From positions 57,124-121,123 of the forward strand of contig NZ_SADR02000011.1 of assembly GCF_004010325.2 (NCBI RefSeq): a stretch of 64,000 bases of DNA. Direction: 5' to 3'. The position numbers and the translations under genes are program-made. The notes beneath the pieces are model-generated. The model did no database searches and had not been told where the DNA came from. It worked only from the letters and a program-made list of their open reading frames with translations. The stretch is from Mesorhizobium sp. M00.F.Ca.ET.216.01.1.1 (GTDB taxonomy: Bacteria > Pseudomonadota > Alphaproteobacteria > Rhizobiales > Rhizobiaceae). Positions 55,125 through 63,679 of the stretch are shown here, one piece after another (the first letter of the stretch is position 1; each line of letters begins with the position of its first letter).

Positions 55125-55764
55125 GATCCAGCAGACCGAGCGCATCCTGCGCGAGATGATCGCCGAGGCGAAGGCCGCCGAAGAGGTCGAGGCCAGTCGC
55201 AACTCGGCCATCAAAGGCCTGTTTTCCCGGACCGAATGGCGGCAGCCGCCGAGGGCGCAATTTCCCAGGCTGGGAAAAAAACCCGACCGCCGCAGTGATT
55301 TCGTCGTCGCCGCGCTCGGCATCACGCTTGGCCTGATCTGCGCATTGTTTCCCTGGTATATCTTCTTCAATCAGGAGCAGTTCGGCGTGCAGGCCATCAA
55401 GTTCGGCGGCAGCGGTTCCAATGCCGGGCGCGTTGCCGGCGGCTCGCAACTGCAAAATGCCGATGCGCCGCTGACGGCAAACGACGTTCCGGTGGTCGAT
55501 CTGTTCGCCACCGGTACGCTGCAGGATCCCGAGGACCCCAGCCAGGCTCCCGGTGTCGACCAGCAGCCCTTCCCCGTCGACGCCAGGTTCCGCATGGTTC
55601 ACGTCGCCAATGGCCGTGCCATGATCGAGGACGACGCCGGCCTGTGGATCGTCCAGCGCGGCTCGCTGCTGCCCGATTCCAGCCGCGTCTCGGCGATCGA
55701 GCAGCGCGGCGGCAAATGGGTCCTCGTCACCAGCTCCGACCAGGTGATCGAACTCTCCAGGTAG
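55105..55764 (+). CDS. Single-pass membrane protein in the flagellar operon, function unassigned
   Basis: The 219-residue protein has a charged N-terminal coiled-coil-like region (ILREMIAEAKAAEEVEASRN), one membrane span at about residues 69-88 (VVAALGITLGLICALFPWYI), and a periplasmic domain of about 130 residues rich in Asp and Gly. It overlaps fliI by 20 bp and precedes flgB. An unnamed gene is found at the same place in Sinorhizobium. The position and topology would suit an export-apparatus or stator accessory factor; this is inference. Confidence 0.75.
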   Translation: MPIQQTEIQQTERILREMIAEAKAAEEVEASRNSAIKGLFSRTEWRQPPRAQFPRLGKKPDRRSDFVVAALGITLGLICALFPWYIFFNQEQFGVQAIKFGGSGSNAGRVAGGSQLQNADAPLTANDVPVVDLFATGTLQDPEDPSQAPGVDQQPFPVDARFRMVHVANGRAMIEDDAGLWIVQRGSLLPDSSRVSAIEQRGGKWVLVTSSDQVIELSR

Positions 55765-55853
55765 CACCGCTTCCAGGCACGCGACGTTCCGCTCCGCGCA
55801 AGGTCCGCGCAAGACTGGCAGCCTAGTCTCTGGGAACCAGCCCGGAGATTCCC

Positions 55854-56234
55854 ATGGAGCCCGTCAACCTTTTCGATCTCGCCACCAAGCAGTCACAATG
55901 GCTGGCCGTGCGCCAGTCCGCCATTGCCAGCAACATCGCCAACGCCAACACGCCGGGCTACACCGCCGGTGACGTCGAACCATTCGACAAAGTGCTCGAT
56001 CGCACGGCGGTGTCGCTGCACGCCACCCAGGCTGGGCATCTGGGCAGCGAGGCGACCAATGCCGGCTTCGCGATCAAGCCGGAGGAAGCTACCGGTTCGA
56101 TCATGCCGTCGAAGAACACGGTCGTGGTCGAGAACGAGCTGATGAAGGCCGGCGAGGTCCGCCGTTCCTTCGAGCTCAACACAGCGATCGTCAAGGCCTT
56201 CCATTCGATGATGACGATGGCGGTGAAGGGCTGA
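55854..56234 (+). CDS. flgB: Flagellar proximal rod protein FlgB
   Basis: The 126-residue protein begins [20 protein letters not shown] and contains [20 protein letters not shown], the N-terminal rod motif, with a C-terminal helix ending [16 protein letters not shown]. It forms the base of the rod with FlgC and FliE. It precedes flgC by 2 bp. Confidence 0.93.
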   Translation: MEPVNLFDLATKQSQWLAVRQSAIASNIANANTPGYTAGDVEPFDKVLDRTAVSLHATQAGHLGSEATNAGFAIKPEEATGSIMPSKNTVVVENELMKAGEVRRSFELNTAIVKAFHSMMTMAVKG

Positions 56235-56236
56235 CT

Positions 56237-56653
56237 ATGGATGCGCTCACCGCAGCCCTCAAAGTCGCAGCATCCGGCCTCGGCGCCCAGTCCGAGCGCT
56301 TGCGCGTAGTGTCGGAAAATCTTGCCAACGCCCAGTCGACCGGCAGCTCGCCCGGCGCCGACCCCTATCGCCGCAAGACCATCAGCTTTGTCTCCGAGCT
56401 CGACCGGACGTCTGGCGGCTCGCTGATCGAGGTCGGTTCGATCGCCCGCGATCCGGCGGATTTTCCCGTCGAGTTCCAACCTGGCAACGAGGCCGCTGAT
56501 GACAAGGGCTACGTCAAGATGCCCAACGTCAACGTGCTGATCGAAATGGCCGACATGAGCGAGGCCAACCGCTCCTATGAGGCCAATCTCCAGGTCATCA
56601 AGCAGGCACGTGACCTGATTTCCATGACAATCGACCTGATGAGGAACCAGTAA
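56237..56653 (+). CDS. flgC: Flagellar proximal rod protein FlgC
   Basis: The 138-residue rod protein has [20 protein letters not shown] near the N-terminus and the C-terminal block [20 protein letters not shown] followed by NLQVIKQA. Its stop codon overlaps the fliE start by one base (TAATG). Confidence 0.93.
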   Translation: MDALTAALKVAASGLGAQSERLRVVSENLANAQSTGSSPGADPYRRKTISFVSELDRTSGGSLIEVGSIARDPADFPVEFQPGNEAADDKGYVKMPNVNVLIEMADMSEANRSYEANLQVIKQARDLISMTIDLMRNQ

Positions 56654-56988
56654 TGATCGGCGGCATTGGCGGCATCGGCGCACTCCATCTCAAACCGGCC
56701 ATCGACGGCGGCGATGCCGCGACCACCCTGTTCCAGGGTGGCGCCGCACCATTGGCCGGCACCGATGTCGGCACCACCTTTGCCGAGGCGCTCAGCCAGG
56801 CCGCCTCGAAGACCGTCGACACCTTGCAGAATGCCGAACAGGTATCGATCCAGGCGCTCAAGGGCGATGCCGACACCCGCGAAGTCGTCGACGCCGTCAT
56901 GAGCGCGCAGCAAGTCCTCCAAACGGCAGTCGCAATCCGCGACAAGGTCGTTTCCGCCTATCTCGAAATCAGCCGCATGGGCATCTGA
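56653..56988 (+). CDS. fliE: Flagellar hook-basal body protein FliE
   Basis: The 111-residue protein has the FliE core ([40 protein letters not shown]) and the C-terminal [15 protein letters not shown]. It joins the MS ring to the rod. The start is coupled to flgC. Confidence 0.93.
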   Translation: MIGGIGGIGALHLKPAIDGGDAATTLFQGGAAPLAGTDVGTTFAEALSQAASKTVDTLQNAEQVSIQALKGDADTREVVDAVMSAQQVLQTAVAIRDKVVSAYLEISRMGI

Positions 56989-56998
56989 GGACCTTGCA

Positions 56999-57787
56999 AT
57001 GAAAGCACTCGCCATCGCCGCCACCGGCATGAATGCCCAGCAGACCAACCTGGAAGTCATCGCCAACAACATCGCCAACATCAACACCACCGGCTACAAG
57101 CGCGCCCGCGCCGAATTCTCGGACCTGCTCTATCAGGTCGACCGCACCCAGGGCGTGCCCAACCGCTCCAATACGTCGCTGGTGCCGGAAGGCGTCTCGA
57201 TCGGCCTCGGCGTCAAGACCACCGCTGTCCGCAACGTGCACACGCAAGGGGAGTTGACCAGCACCGGTAACAGCTTCGATGTGGCGCTCACCGGCAGGGG
57301 CTGGTTCCAAATCGAGGGCGCCGACGGCGGCACGCTCTACAGCCGCGCCGGCGCCTTCAACACCAACGCCACCGGCCAGTTGGTGACCGTCGATGGCGCC
57401 AATGTCATCCCGGCCATCACCGTGCCGGCCGACGCGATCGAAGTCATCATCAACAAGACGGGACAGGTTTTCGCCCGCATCGACGGCCAGACCGATCTCC
57501 AGCTGCTCGGCCAGCTCCAGCTCGCCAACTTCGCCAATGAAGCCGGCCTCGCGCCGCTCGGCGACAATCTCTTCCAGGAGACGGCGGCTTCGGGCCCGGC
57601 AAATGTCGGCGTGCCTGGCGACCCCGGCTTCGCCACGGTCGAGCAAGGCTATCTCGAGGCGTCCAACGTCGATCCGGTCAAGGAAATCACCGAGCTGATC
57701 TCGGCGCAGCGCGCCTATGAGATGAATTCCAAGGTCATCCAGGCCGCCGACGACATGGCCTCGGTCGTCTCCAAGAACATCAGGTAA
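56999..57787 (+). CDS. flgG: Flagellar distal rod protein FlgG
   Basis: The 262-residue protein opens [20 protein letters not shown] with [21 protein letters not shown] central TRDGSF-type loop is present ([20 protein letters not shown]) and the end is [20 protein letters not shown] followed by [12 protein letters not shown]. It builds the distal rod through the P and L rings. It precedes flgA by 3 bp. Confidence 0.95.
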   Translation: MKALAIAATGMNAQQTNLEVIANNIANINTTGYKRARAEFSDLLYQVDRTQGVPNRSNTSLVPEGVSIGLGVKTTAVRNVHTQGELTSTGNSFDVALTGRGWFQIEGADGGTLYSRAGAFNTNATGQLVTVDGANVIPAITVPADAIEVIINKTGQVFARIDGQTDLQLLGQLQLANFANEAGLAPLGDNLFQETAASGPANVGVPGDPGFATVEQGYLEASNVDPVKEITELISAQRAYEMNSKVIQAADDMASVVSKNIR

Positions 57788-57790
57788 CAG

Positions 57791-58315
57791 ATGATGTTCT
57801 TGTCGGCCTCCCGCCCCGCTCTCCGCTGCGCCGCTCTGGTCACCGCGCTGGTGACCAGCGGCGCACCGGCTTTTGCCCAAGAGGTCGCCAATCAGGTCGT
57901 CAACCAGCCCGCCAAGCAGACTGCCAGCGAGGTTGTGCTGATCCCGAACCGGGTCATCTATCCAGGCGAGGCCATCGAGCTCGGCGCCCTGAAGCAGGTG
58001 ACGCTCGTTACGGGCAAGCACAAGCCGGACGCGGTCGCGACCCGTGCCGAAGAGCTCGACGGCAAGGTCGCCAAGCGCACACTGCTGCCCGGTCGCTACA
58101 TACCGGCCGCCGCCATCCGCGATGCCTGGCTGGTCGAGCAGGGCGCGGCGGTCCAGGTCTTTTTCGTCGCCGGCACGCTCACCATTTCGGCCACCGCCGT
58201 AACCTTGCAGCCCGGTGCGGCCGGCGATCTCGTCAAGGTCCGCAACGTCGACAGCGGCAAGATCTTCTCCGGCACGGTGATGGCCGACGGCTCGATCAGG
58301 GTCAGCGCTTCATGA
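57791..58315 (+). CDS. flgA: P-ring assembly chaperone FlgA
   Basis: The 174-residue protein has a Sec signal (ALRCAALVTALVTSGAPAFA). The short SAF-domain part shows VLIPNRVIYPGEAIELGALK and KRTLLPGRYIPAAAIRDAWL. It assists FlgI assembly in the periplasm. Its stop overlaps the flgI start by 4 bp (ATGA). Confidence 0.92.
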   Translation: MMFLSASRPALRCAALVTALVTSGAPAFAQEVANQVVNQPAKQTASEVVLIPNRVIYPGEAIELGALKQVTLVTGKHKPDAVATRAEELDGKVAKRTLLPGRYIPAAAIRDAWLVEQGAAVQVFFVAGTLTISATAVTLQPGAAGDLVKVRNVDSGKIFSGTVMADGSIRVSAS

Positions 58316-59553
58316 TGCGCGGCCTTGCCCTTGTGCTGGCAGCGGTTCTCGGCCTGCAGCCGGCGCTGGCCGATGGGCTTACCCCCAAGGCCAAGCGCGA
58401 GCTCGCCGCCAGGGATGGCGGTGCGTTCAACGATCCGGAATACGATCCCGCAACCACCGCCCGGATGTTCAGGGTGTCGAACGGGCCAAGTACGTTGCCG
58501 TCCGGCCAGGTCGCGGCACGCATCAAGGACATCGCCCAGCTGCAGAGCTCGCGCGACAACCAGCTCGTCGGCTATGGCTTGGTCATCGGGCTGGCCGGGT
58601 CGGGCGACAGCCTGCGCAACTCGCCATTCACCGAACAATCGATCCGCGCCATGCTCGAAAATCTCGGCATCGCCACCGAGGGCGGCAGCGCCCGCGCCAA
58701 GAATGTCGCCGCCGTCATCGTCACCGCCAACATGCCGCCCTTCGTCCAGTCGGGAGCCCGCATCGACATCGATGTCTCCTCGATGGGCGATGCCACGTCG
58801 CTCGCCGGCGGCACCCTGGTGATGACGCCCTTGAAGGCGGCTGATGGCGAGATCTATGCCGTAGGCCAGGGGTCGGTCATCGTTTCGGGCTTCACCGCCA
58901 AGGGCCAGGCCGAGCAATTGACGCAAGGCGTGCCGACAGCCGGACGAGTGCCCAACGGCGCCATCGTCGAGCGCGCCGTCCAGGCCGAGTTCGACGACCA
59001 GGCGGTGCTGACCCTGCAGCTGCGCAATCCCGATTTCTCAACCGCCGTTCGCATCGCCGATGCCGTCAACGGCTACACCTCCCAGCGCTTCGGCATGCGC
59101 GTGGCGGCCGAACGCGATGCGCGCACCGTGCAGATCAGAAGGCCGAAGAACGTTTCGGCGGCGCGCTTCTATGCCGAGATCGAGAATCTGGTCGTCGAGT
59201 CGGACACGCCGGCCCGCGTCGTCATCGACGAGCGCACCGGCACTATCGTCATCGGCAACGAGGTCAAGATCTCTCGGGTCGCCATCAGCCACGGCACGCT
59301 CACCGTGCGCATCACCGAAGCCCCGAAAATCGTCCAGCCCGAGCCCTTCTCCAAGGGCGTGACCGCCGTCGAACCCTTCACCGCCATTGAGGCCTCCCAG
59401 CCCGACGCACGCGTCGCCGTGCTCGACGGGCCCGACCTCGAAACGCTCGTTTCCGGCCTCAACCGTCTCGGCGTCAAGCCCGACGGCATCATTGCCATCC
59501 TGCAAGGCATCAAGTCGGCCGGCGCCCTGCAGGCCGACCTGGTTCTTCAATAG
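58312..59553 (+). CDS. flgI: Flagellar P-ring protein FlgI
   Basis: The 413-residue protein has a signal peptide (LALVLAAVLGLQPALA) and the strongly conserved FlgI blocks RIKDIAQLQSSRDNQLVGYG, SIRAMLENLGI, KNVAAVIVTANMPPFVQSGA and VVIDERTGTIVIGNEVKIS. It forms the peptidoglycan-level bushing. The length is slightly above the usual 360-380 because of the extended N-terminal region. Confidence 0.94.
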   Translation: MMRGLALVLAAVLGLQPALADGLTPKAKRELAARDGGAFNDPEYDPATTARMFRVSNGPSTLPSGQVAARIKDIAQLQSSRDNQLVGYGLVIGLAGSGDSLRNSPFTEQSIRAMLENLGIATEGGSARAKNVAAVIVTANMPPFVQSGARIDIDVSSMGDATSLAGGTLVMTPLKAADGEIYAVGQGSVIVSGFTAKGQAEQLTQGVPTAGRVPNGAIVERAVQAEFDDQAVLTLQLRNPDFSTAVRIADAVNGYTSQRFGMRVAAERDARTVQIRRPKNVSAARFYAEIENLVVESDTPARVVIDERTGTIVIGNEVKISRVAISHGTLTVRITEAPKIVQPEPFSKGVTAVEPFTAIEASQPDARVAVLDGPDLETLVSGLNRLGVKPDGIIAILQGIKSAGALQADLVLQ

Positions 59554-59556
59554 GCC

Positions 59557-60138
59557 ATGCCGATGACCTATCCGCTTCCCCGAAAACAGCACCGCGCCGC
59601 CAGGGCATTCCTGGCGGTCTCTGCTCTCGCCGTTACGCTCCTTGCCGGCGCAGCACATACGGAAGAAACAGTGCGGCAGATCTTGCCCGGCGGGCAGGAG
59701 CCGGCCGCACCGCAGCAACTGACTCGGGAGAAGGCGCCGGACGAAAGCGAGATCCAGCGCTTCTGCTCGAACATAGCCGACGCCGCCCGTGACCGCCGCT
59801 ACGTCCTGCAGGCCGAAGAGCTGAAGCAGCTGCAAGCCGGCATAGACCAGCGCATGAAGGCGTTGGAGGATAAGCGGGCCGAATACGAGCAATGGCTGAA
59901 ACGGCGCGAAGTCTTCCTGGCTCGTGCCGAAGACAGCGTCGTCAAGATCTATGCCGGCATGAAGCCGGATGCCGCGGCCGAGCGCCTGGCGATGGTCAAT
60001 GTCGACCTCGCCGCCGCCATCCTGATGAAACTCGATTCACGCAAGGCTGGCGTCATTCTCAACGAAATGGACCAGAAGGCGGCAGCAGCGCTCACCGGTA
60101 TCATGGCCAGCGCAGCCCGAAGGGTAGATCCGTCATGA
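59557..60138 (+). CDS. motE: MotC chaperone MotE
   Basis: The 193-residue protein has an N-terminal signal (FLAVSALAVTLLAGAAHT). A coiled-coil follows (LQAEELKQLQAGIDQRMKAL, AEYEQWLKRREVFL), then an MgtE-N-like C-terminal region (YAGMKPDAAAERLAMVNVDL). In Sinorhizobium MotE acts in the periplasm as the folding chaperone of the stator protein MotC. It lies between flgI and flgH as there, and overlaps flgH by 4 bp. Confidence 0.88.
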   Translation: MPMTYPLPRKQHRAARAFLAVSALAVTLLAGAAHTEETVRQILPGGQEPAAPQQLTREKAPDESEIQRFCSNIADAARDRRYVLQAEELKQLQAGIDQRMKALEDKRAEYEQWLKRREVFLARAEDSVVKIYAGMKPDAAAERLAMVNVDLAAAILMKLDSRKAGVILNEMDQKAAAALTGIMASAARRVDPS

Positions 60139-60839
60139 TCCGCAGAATGCTCCTCCTGCTCGGCGTCGCCGCGCTGTCCGGCTGCGGCACCGACCTCAGG
60201 GAGATCGGCAGGGAGCCGGCGCTGTCGCCGGTCGGCTCCGGTATCGCCACCGGCAACATGCCTCCCTATAGCTATCCCGAGCCGCCTTCGGCGCCGGTTA
60301 AGAAATTCTCCCTGTGGGACGATCGCCAGAGCCGGCTCTTCACCGATCCCAGAGCGCTACGCGAAGGCGACATCCTGACCGTCAGGATCAAGCTCAACGA
60401 CAAGGCCAACTTCAAGAACCAGAACGACAGGAGCCGTACCGCCGCCCGCAAGCTCGGCTTCGATGCTAATGTCGAATGGGACGGCACCGGCACCGGCGGC
60501 ACAGGCGACGGCAGCCTTAACTCCACGACCGAAACCAACGCGGACGGCGAGATCAAGCGCTCCGAAAGCCTGGAGCTCAACGTCGCTGCCGTTGTCACCG
60601 AGGTGCTGCCCAACGGCAACCTGATGATCAGGGGCTCGCAGGAAGTGCGCGTCAATTACGAGCTCAGGGTGCTCACCATCGCCGGCATGGTGCGGCCTTC
60701 CGACATTGGCGCCGAGAACACCATCTCCTATGAACGCATCGCCGAAGCGCGCATCTCCTACGGTGGCCGCGGACGTGTCAGCGAGATCCAGCAGCCCCCT
60801 TACGGCCAGCAGATCCTCGACCAAGTCCTTCCCTTCTAG
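60135..60839 (+). CDS. flgH: Flagellar L-ring lipoprotein FlgH
   Basis: The protein has 234 residues from ATG 60135; the longer frame from 59892 lies inside motE. A lipoprotein signal ends at LSGC (MIRRMLLLLGVAALSGCGTD). RALREGDILTVRIKLNDKAN, EVLPNGNLMIRGSQEVRVNY and TIAGMVRPSDIGAENTISYE are the conserved L-ring blocks. It anchors the outer-membrane ring. Confidence 0.94.
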   Translation: MIRRMLLLLGVAALSGCGTDLREIGREPALSPVGSGIATGNMPPYSYPEPPSAPVKKFSLWDDRQSRLFTDPRALREGDILTVRIKLNDKANFKNQNDRSRTAARKLGFDANVEWDGTGTGGTGDGSLNSTTETNADGEIKRSESLELNVAAVVTEVLPNGNLMIRGSQEVRVNYELRVLTIAGMVRPSDIGAENTISYERIAEARISYGGRGRVSEIQQPPYGQQILDQVLPF

Positions 60840-60855
60840 GACCGGAGACTGCACC

Positions 60856-61350
60856 GTGGCGAATGTCGAACAGGTCCAGCCCAAAAGGGGTCCTTCCCTT
60901 GTCATCCAGATTGCGATGCTGCTCATGATGACGGCGGCCGCGATCGGCATGGGCTGGCTGTCCGGCGGCTATCTGAAGGGTGTCGGAGGGCCTGAATCGG
61001 TACCCGCCGCCCCGGAGAACGAAGGCAAGATCGAGCAACCCGCCGCCGCGCATGAGCCCGACGCGGGACCCGTTCTGGTGGAGCTGGCGCCGATCACCAC
61101 CAACCTGGCCTCGCCCAGCGACGTCTGGATAAGGCTGGAGCTGTCTGTGCTGTACGATGCGCCGCAGACGCCAGCGCTTAGCGAGGAGATCCATCAGGAC
61201 CTCCTGGCCCTGGTCCGCACGCTGAAGATGCATCAGATCGAGGGCGCCAGCGGCTACCAGCACCTGAAAGCCGACCTCGAAGAGCGCGCCGCGATCCGCA
61301 GCGCCGGCCATGCCAAACAGCTTCTCATCAGGACACTGCTGCTCGAATGA
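60856..61350 (+). CDS. fliL: Flagellar basal-body protein FliL (GTG start)
   Basis: The protein has 164 residues from GTG 60856 (VANVEQVQPKRG), just after the flgH stop; upstream frame is inside flgH. One membrane span (IQIAMLLMMTAAAIGMGWLS) precedes the periplasmic stomatin-like domain (VELAPITTNLASPSDVWIRL, LKADLEERAAIRSAGHAKQL). FliL supports the stator. The stop overlaps fliP (ATGA). Confidence 0.9.
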   Translation: MANVEQVQPKRGPSLVIQIAMLLMMTAAAIGMGWLSGGYLKGVGGPESVPAAPENEGKIEQPAAAHEPDAGPVLVELAPITTNLASPSDVWIRLELSVLYDAPQTPALSEEIHQDLLALVRTLKMHQIEGASGYQHLKADLEERAAIRSAGHAKQLLIRTLLLE

Positions 61351-62078
61351 GAAAGCTCCTTGTCGCCACGGCGCTCGTTGTCGCCGCCACCTCCGTCGCG
61401 GGAGCCCAGCAACTGGATCTCGGCGGCATCGGCAAGGCCGACGGCACGACCGTCGGCTATATCATCCAGATGTTCGGCCTGCTCACCGTGCTGTCGGTGG
61501 CGCCGGGCCTGCTCATCATGGTGACCAGCTTCACCCGCTTCGTCATCGCCTTCTCGATCCTGCGCGCCGGCATCGGCCTGCAATCGACGCCAGCCAATTT
61601 GATCCTCATCTCGCTGTCGCTGTTCATGACCTTCTATGTCATGGCGCCGACTTTCGACCAGGCGTGGAACACAGGCGTCAAGCCGCTGATGGACAACCAG
61701 ATCAGCCAGACCGAGGCGTTCGAGAAGATTTCGGATCCGTTTCGCACCTTTATGCTGCACAATGTCCGCGACAAGGATTTCGACCTTTTTGCCGATCTCG
61801 CCCGCGAGCGTGGCCAAGCCGTCTCGCGTGACACCATCGACCTGCGCATCCTGGTGCCCGCTTTCATGATCTCCGAGATCCGGCGCGGCTTCGAGATCGG
61901 CTTCCTGATCGTGCTGCCATTCCTCGTCATCGATCTGATCGTTGCCACCATCACCATGGCCATGGGCATGATGATGCTGCCGCCGACCGTCGTTTCGCTG
62001 CCCTTCAAGATCCTGTTCTTCGTCCTGATCGACGGTTGGAACCTGCTTGTCGGCAGCCTGGTGCGCTCCTTCACCTGA
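61347..62078 (+). CDS. fliP: Flagellar type III export protein FliP
   Basis: The 243-residue protein has a signal peptide followed by four membrane spans. Family motifs include PGLLIMVTSFTRFVIAFSIL, SLSLFMTFYVMAPTFD and AFMISEIRRGFEIGFLIVLP followed by MAMGMMMLPPTVVSLPFKIL. FliP forms the core of the export gate. It is the last gene of the structural operon before the flagellins. Confidence 0.95.
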   Translation: MRKLLVATALVVAATSVAGAQQLDLGGIGKADGTTVGYIIQMFGLLTVLSVAPGLLIMVTSFTRFVIAFSILRAGIGLQSTPANLILISLSLFMTFYVMAPTFDQAWNTGVKPLMDNQISQTEAFEKISDPFRTFMLHNVRDKDFDLFADLARERGQAVSRDTIDLRILVPAFMISEIRRGFEIGFLIVLPFLVIDLIVATITMAMGMMMLPPTVVSLPFKILFFVLIDGWNLLVGSLVRSFT

Positions 62079-62182
62079 GCATCGCCGTACCAAAACCGGC
62101 CTTTCGCCTGATCAGGACAATATAGATCCGGTTAACTCTCCAGTTTAGACCTTTGGTAGTATCTCGCGGCTATGGTCCCGGG

Positions 62183-62287
62183 ATGGCGGGTGATCGGGTC
62201 TCAGCGATCATTGGCATGATGCCGTACCGTCATACCGGAAGAGCCGGAATGTCAAAGCAATGCGTGTAAACGTGTAAAGGTACGAGT
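62183..62287 (+). promoter_or_regulatory. Structured 5' leader of the first flagellin gene
   Basis: The 105 bases before the ATG are repeated before the second flagellin gene with one difference. They can form hairpins: TGATCG/CGATCA, GGCA/TGCC, and CATACCGG-AAGAG-CCGGAATG at 62231-62251, the last with one mismatched pair (at 62248). GGTACGAGT precedes the start. Conservation of the leader while the upstream DNA differs suggests a post-transcriptional signal. Confidence 0.6.
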
Positions 62288-63379
62288 ATGTCCAGCATCA
62301 TGACCAATGCCTCGGCGCTGACTGCGCTGCAGAGCCTTAACGCCACCAACAAATCCCTTGAGATGACCCAAGCCCGCATTTCGACCGGCTATCGGGTTTC
62401 TAACGCTTCTGACAATGCCGCCTATTGGTCGATCGCCACCACGATGCGTTCCGACAACCAGGCGCTGTCGACCGTGCAGGACTCACTCGGCCTCGGCGCT
62501 TCCAAGGTCGATACCGCCTACACCGGCATGGACAAGGCCATCGAGACCGTCAATGCGATCAAGGTCAAGCTTGTTGCCGCCTTCGGCGCGACCGACACCG
62601 ACAAGGCGAAGATCCAGACCGAAGTCACCGCCCTCCAGGCACAGCTGAAGGCTTATGCCGACGGCGCCACTTTCTCCGGCTCGAACTTCCTGTCCGTGAC
62701 GTCCACCAAGGATGCCGCAGGCGCCGCTGCCGCTGCCGATACCGGCGTCCAGCAAACTGCCAAGGTCGTGTCCGCCTTCAACCGCACCTCCGCCGGCGTG
62801 TCTTCGATCAGCACGATCGACATCAACGTCGAAGATATCAAGCTGTTCGATTCAGGAACGGCGGCAAACCTCAAGAACGCCGGCATTCTCGATCGGGCAA
62901 CTGCTATCTACAGCACGACCAAGGCCCAGGACGCATTCGAATCGACCTTCGCCACCCAGGTAGCAGGCGGCGCGACGGATACCGCTGCGAAAACCGCTGC
63001 CGCGACCGCTGCAACCGCCGCTGACGCGACGGCGACTGTCGTCGTCACCAAGTCTGTCTTCAATCTCGATGTTACGGCTGCCGGTGTCACGGATGGTGTG
63101 ATCGGTGCCATGATGGCCAAGGTCGACGCCGTCCTCAAGGACATGACGAACGCCGCCACCACCCTCGGCGCCGCCAAGAGCCGCATCGACCTGCAGAAGA
63201 CCTTTACTCAGAGCCTGATGGACTCCATCGATCGCGGTGTCGGCCAGCTCGTCGACGCCGACATGAACAAGGAATCGACCCGCCTTCAAGCGCTGCAGGT
63301 CCAGCAACAGCTCGGTATCCAGGCGCTGTCGATCGCCAACGGCTCGTCGCAGTCGATCCTGTCGCTCTTCCGCGGCTGA
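62288..63379 (+). CDS. Flagellin, first tandem copy
   Basis: This 363-residue flagellin has the conserved N-terminal D0/D1 part (MSSIMTNASALTALQSLNAT, GYRVSNASDNAAYWSIATTM) and C-terminal part (STRLQALQVQQQLGIQALSI, ANGSSQSILSLFRG). The short surface domain contains an Ala/Thr-rich segment near residues 220-255, including three close TAA-A repeats, and lacks Cys. It is secreted through the FliP/FlhB gate and forms the filament. Which fla letter it corresponds to cannot be decided here. Confidence 0.93.
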   Translation: MSSIMTNASALTALQSLNATNKSLEMTQARISTGYRVSNASDNAAYWSIATTMRSDNQALSTVQDSLGLGASKVDTAYTGMDKAIETVNAIKVKLVAAFGATDTDKAKIQTEVTALQAQLKAYADGATFSGSNFLSVTSTKDAAGAAAAADTGVQQTAKVVSAFNRTSAGVSSISTIDINVEDIKLFDSGTAANLKNAGILDRATAIYSTTKAQDAFESTFATQVAGGATDTAAKTAAATAATAADATATVVVTKSVFNLDVTAAGVTDGVIGAMMAKVDAVLKDMTNAATTLGAAKSRIDLQKTFTQSLMDSIDRGVGQLVDADMNKESTRLQALQVQQQLGIQALSIANGSSQSILSLFRG

Positions 63380-63410
63380 TCGCCTACAGCCTAAGTTCGG
63401 TCATCTTGAA

Positions 63411-63439
63411 ACCGGGCCGCGCCATCAGCGCGGCCCGGT
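63411..63439 (+). terminator. Strong hairpin terminator after the first flagellin gene
   Basis: ACCGGGCCGCGC at 63411-63422 pairs perfectly over 12 bp with GCGCGGCCCGGT at 63428-63439, loop CATCA, 32 bp after the stop codon. Only a weak T-run follows. It separates the tandem flagellin genes, so the second should have its own promoter in 63440-63574, where the sequence differs from that before copy 1. Confidence 0.8.
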
Positions 63440-63574
63440 CTGCATTAAGGCACCCTTCAGCCGCCGCTCGTCCAAACGACCTTTGGAAGTTATCGCTTAT
63501 AAAACAACGGTTTAGGAAATCATTAACCATGAAGTTTATCGGATTCCTAGGAACTCTCTGACACTGTGCAATCA

Positions 63575-63679
63575 ATGGCGGGTGATCGGGTCTCAGCGAT
63601 CATTGGCATGATGCCGTACCGTCATACCGGAAGAGCCGGTATGTCAAAGCAATGCGTGTAAACGTGTAAAGGTACGAGT
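63575..63679 (+). promoter_or_regulatory. Structured 5' leader of the second flagellin gene
   Basis: This leader is identical to 62183-62287 except T at 63640 in place of A at 62248. That base completes a perfect 8-bp stem CATACCGG-AAGAG-CCGGTATG at 63623-63643. The DNA upstream of 63575 is unrelated to that upstream of 62183. Confidence 0.6.
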
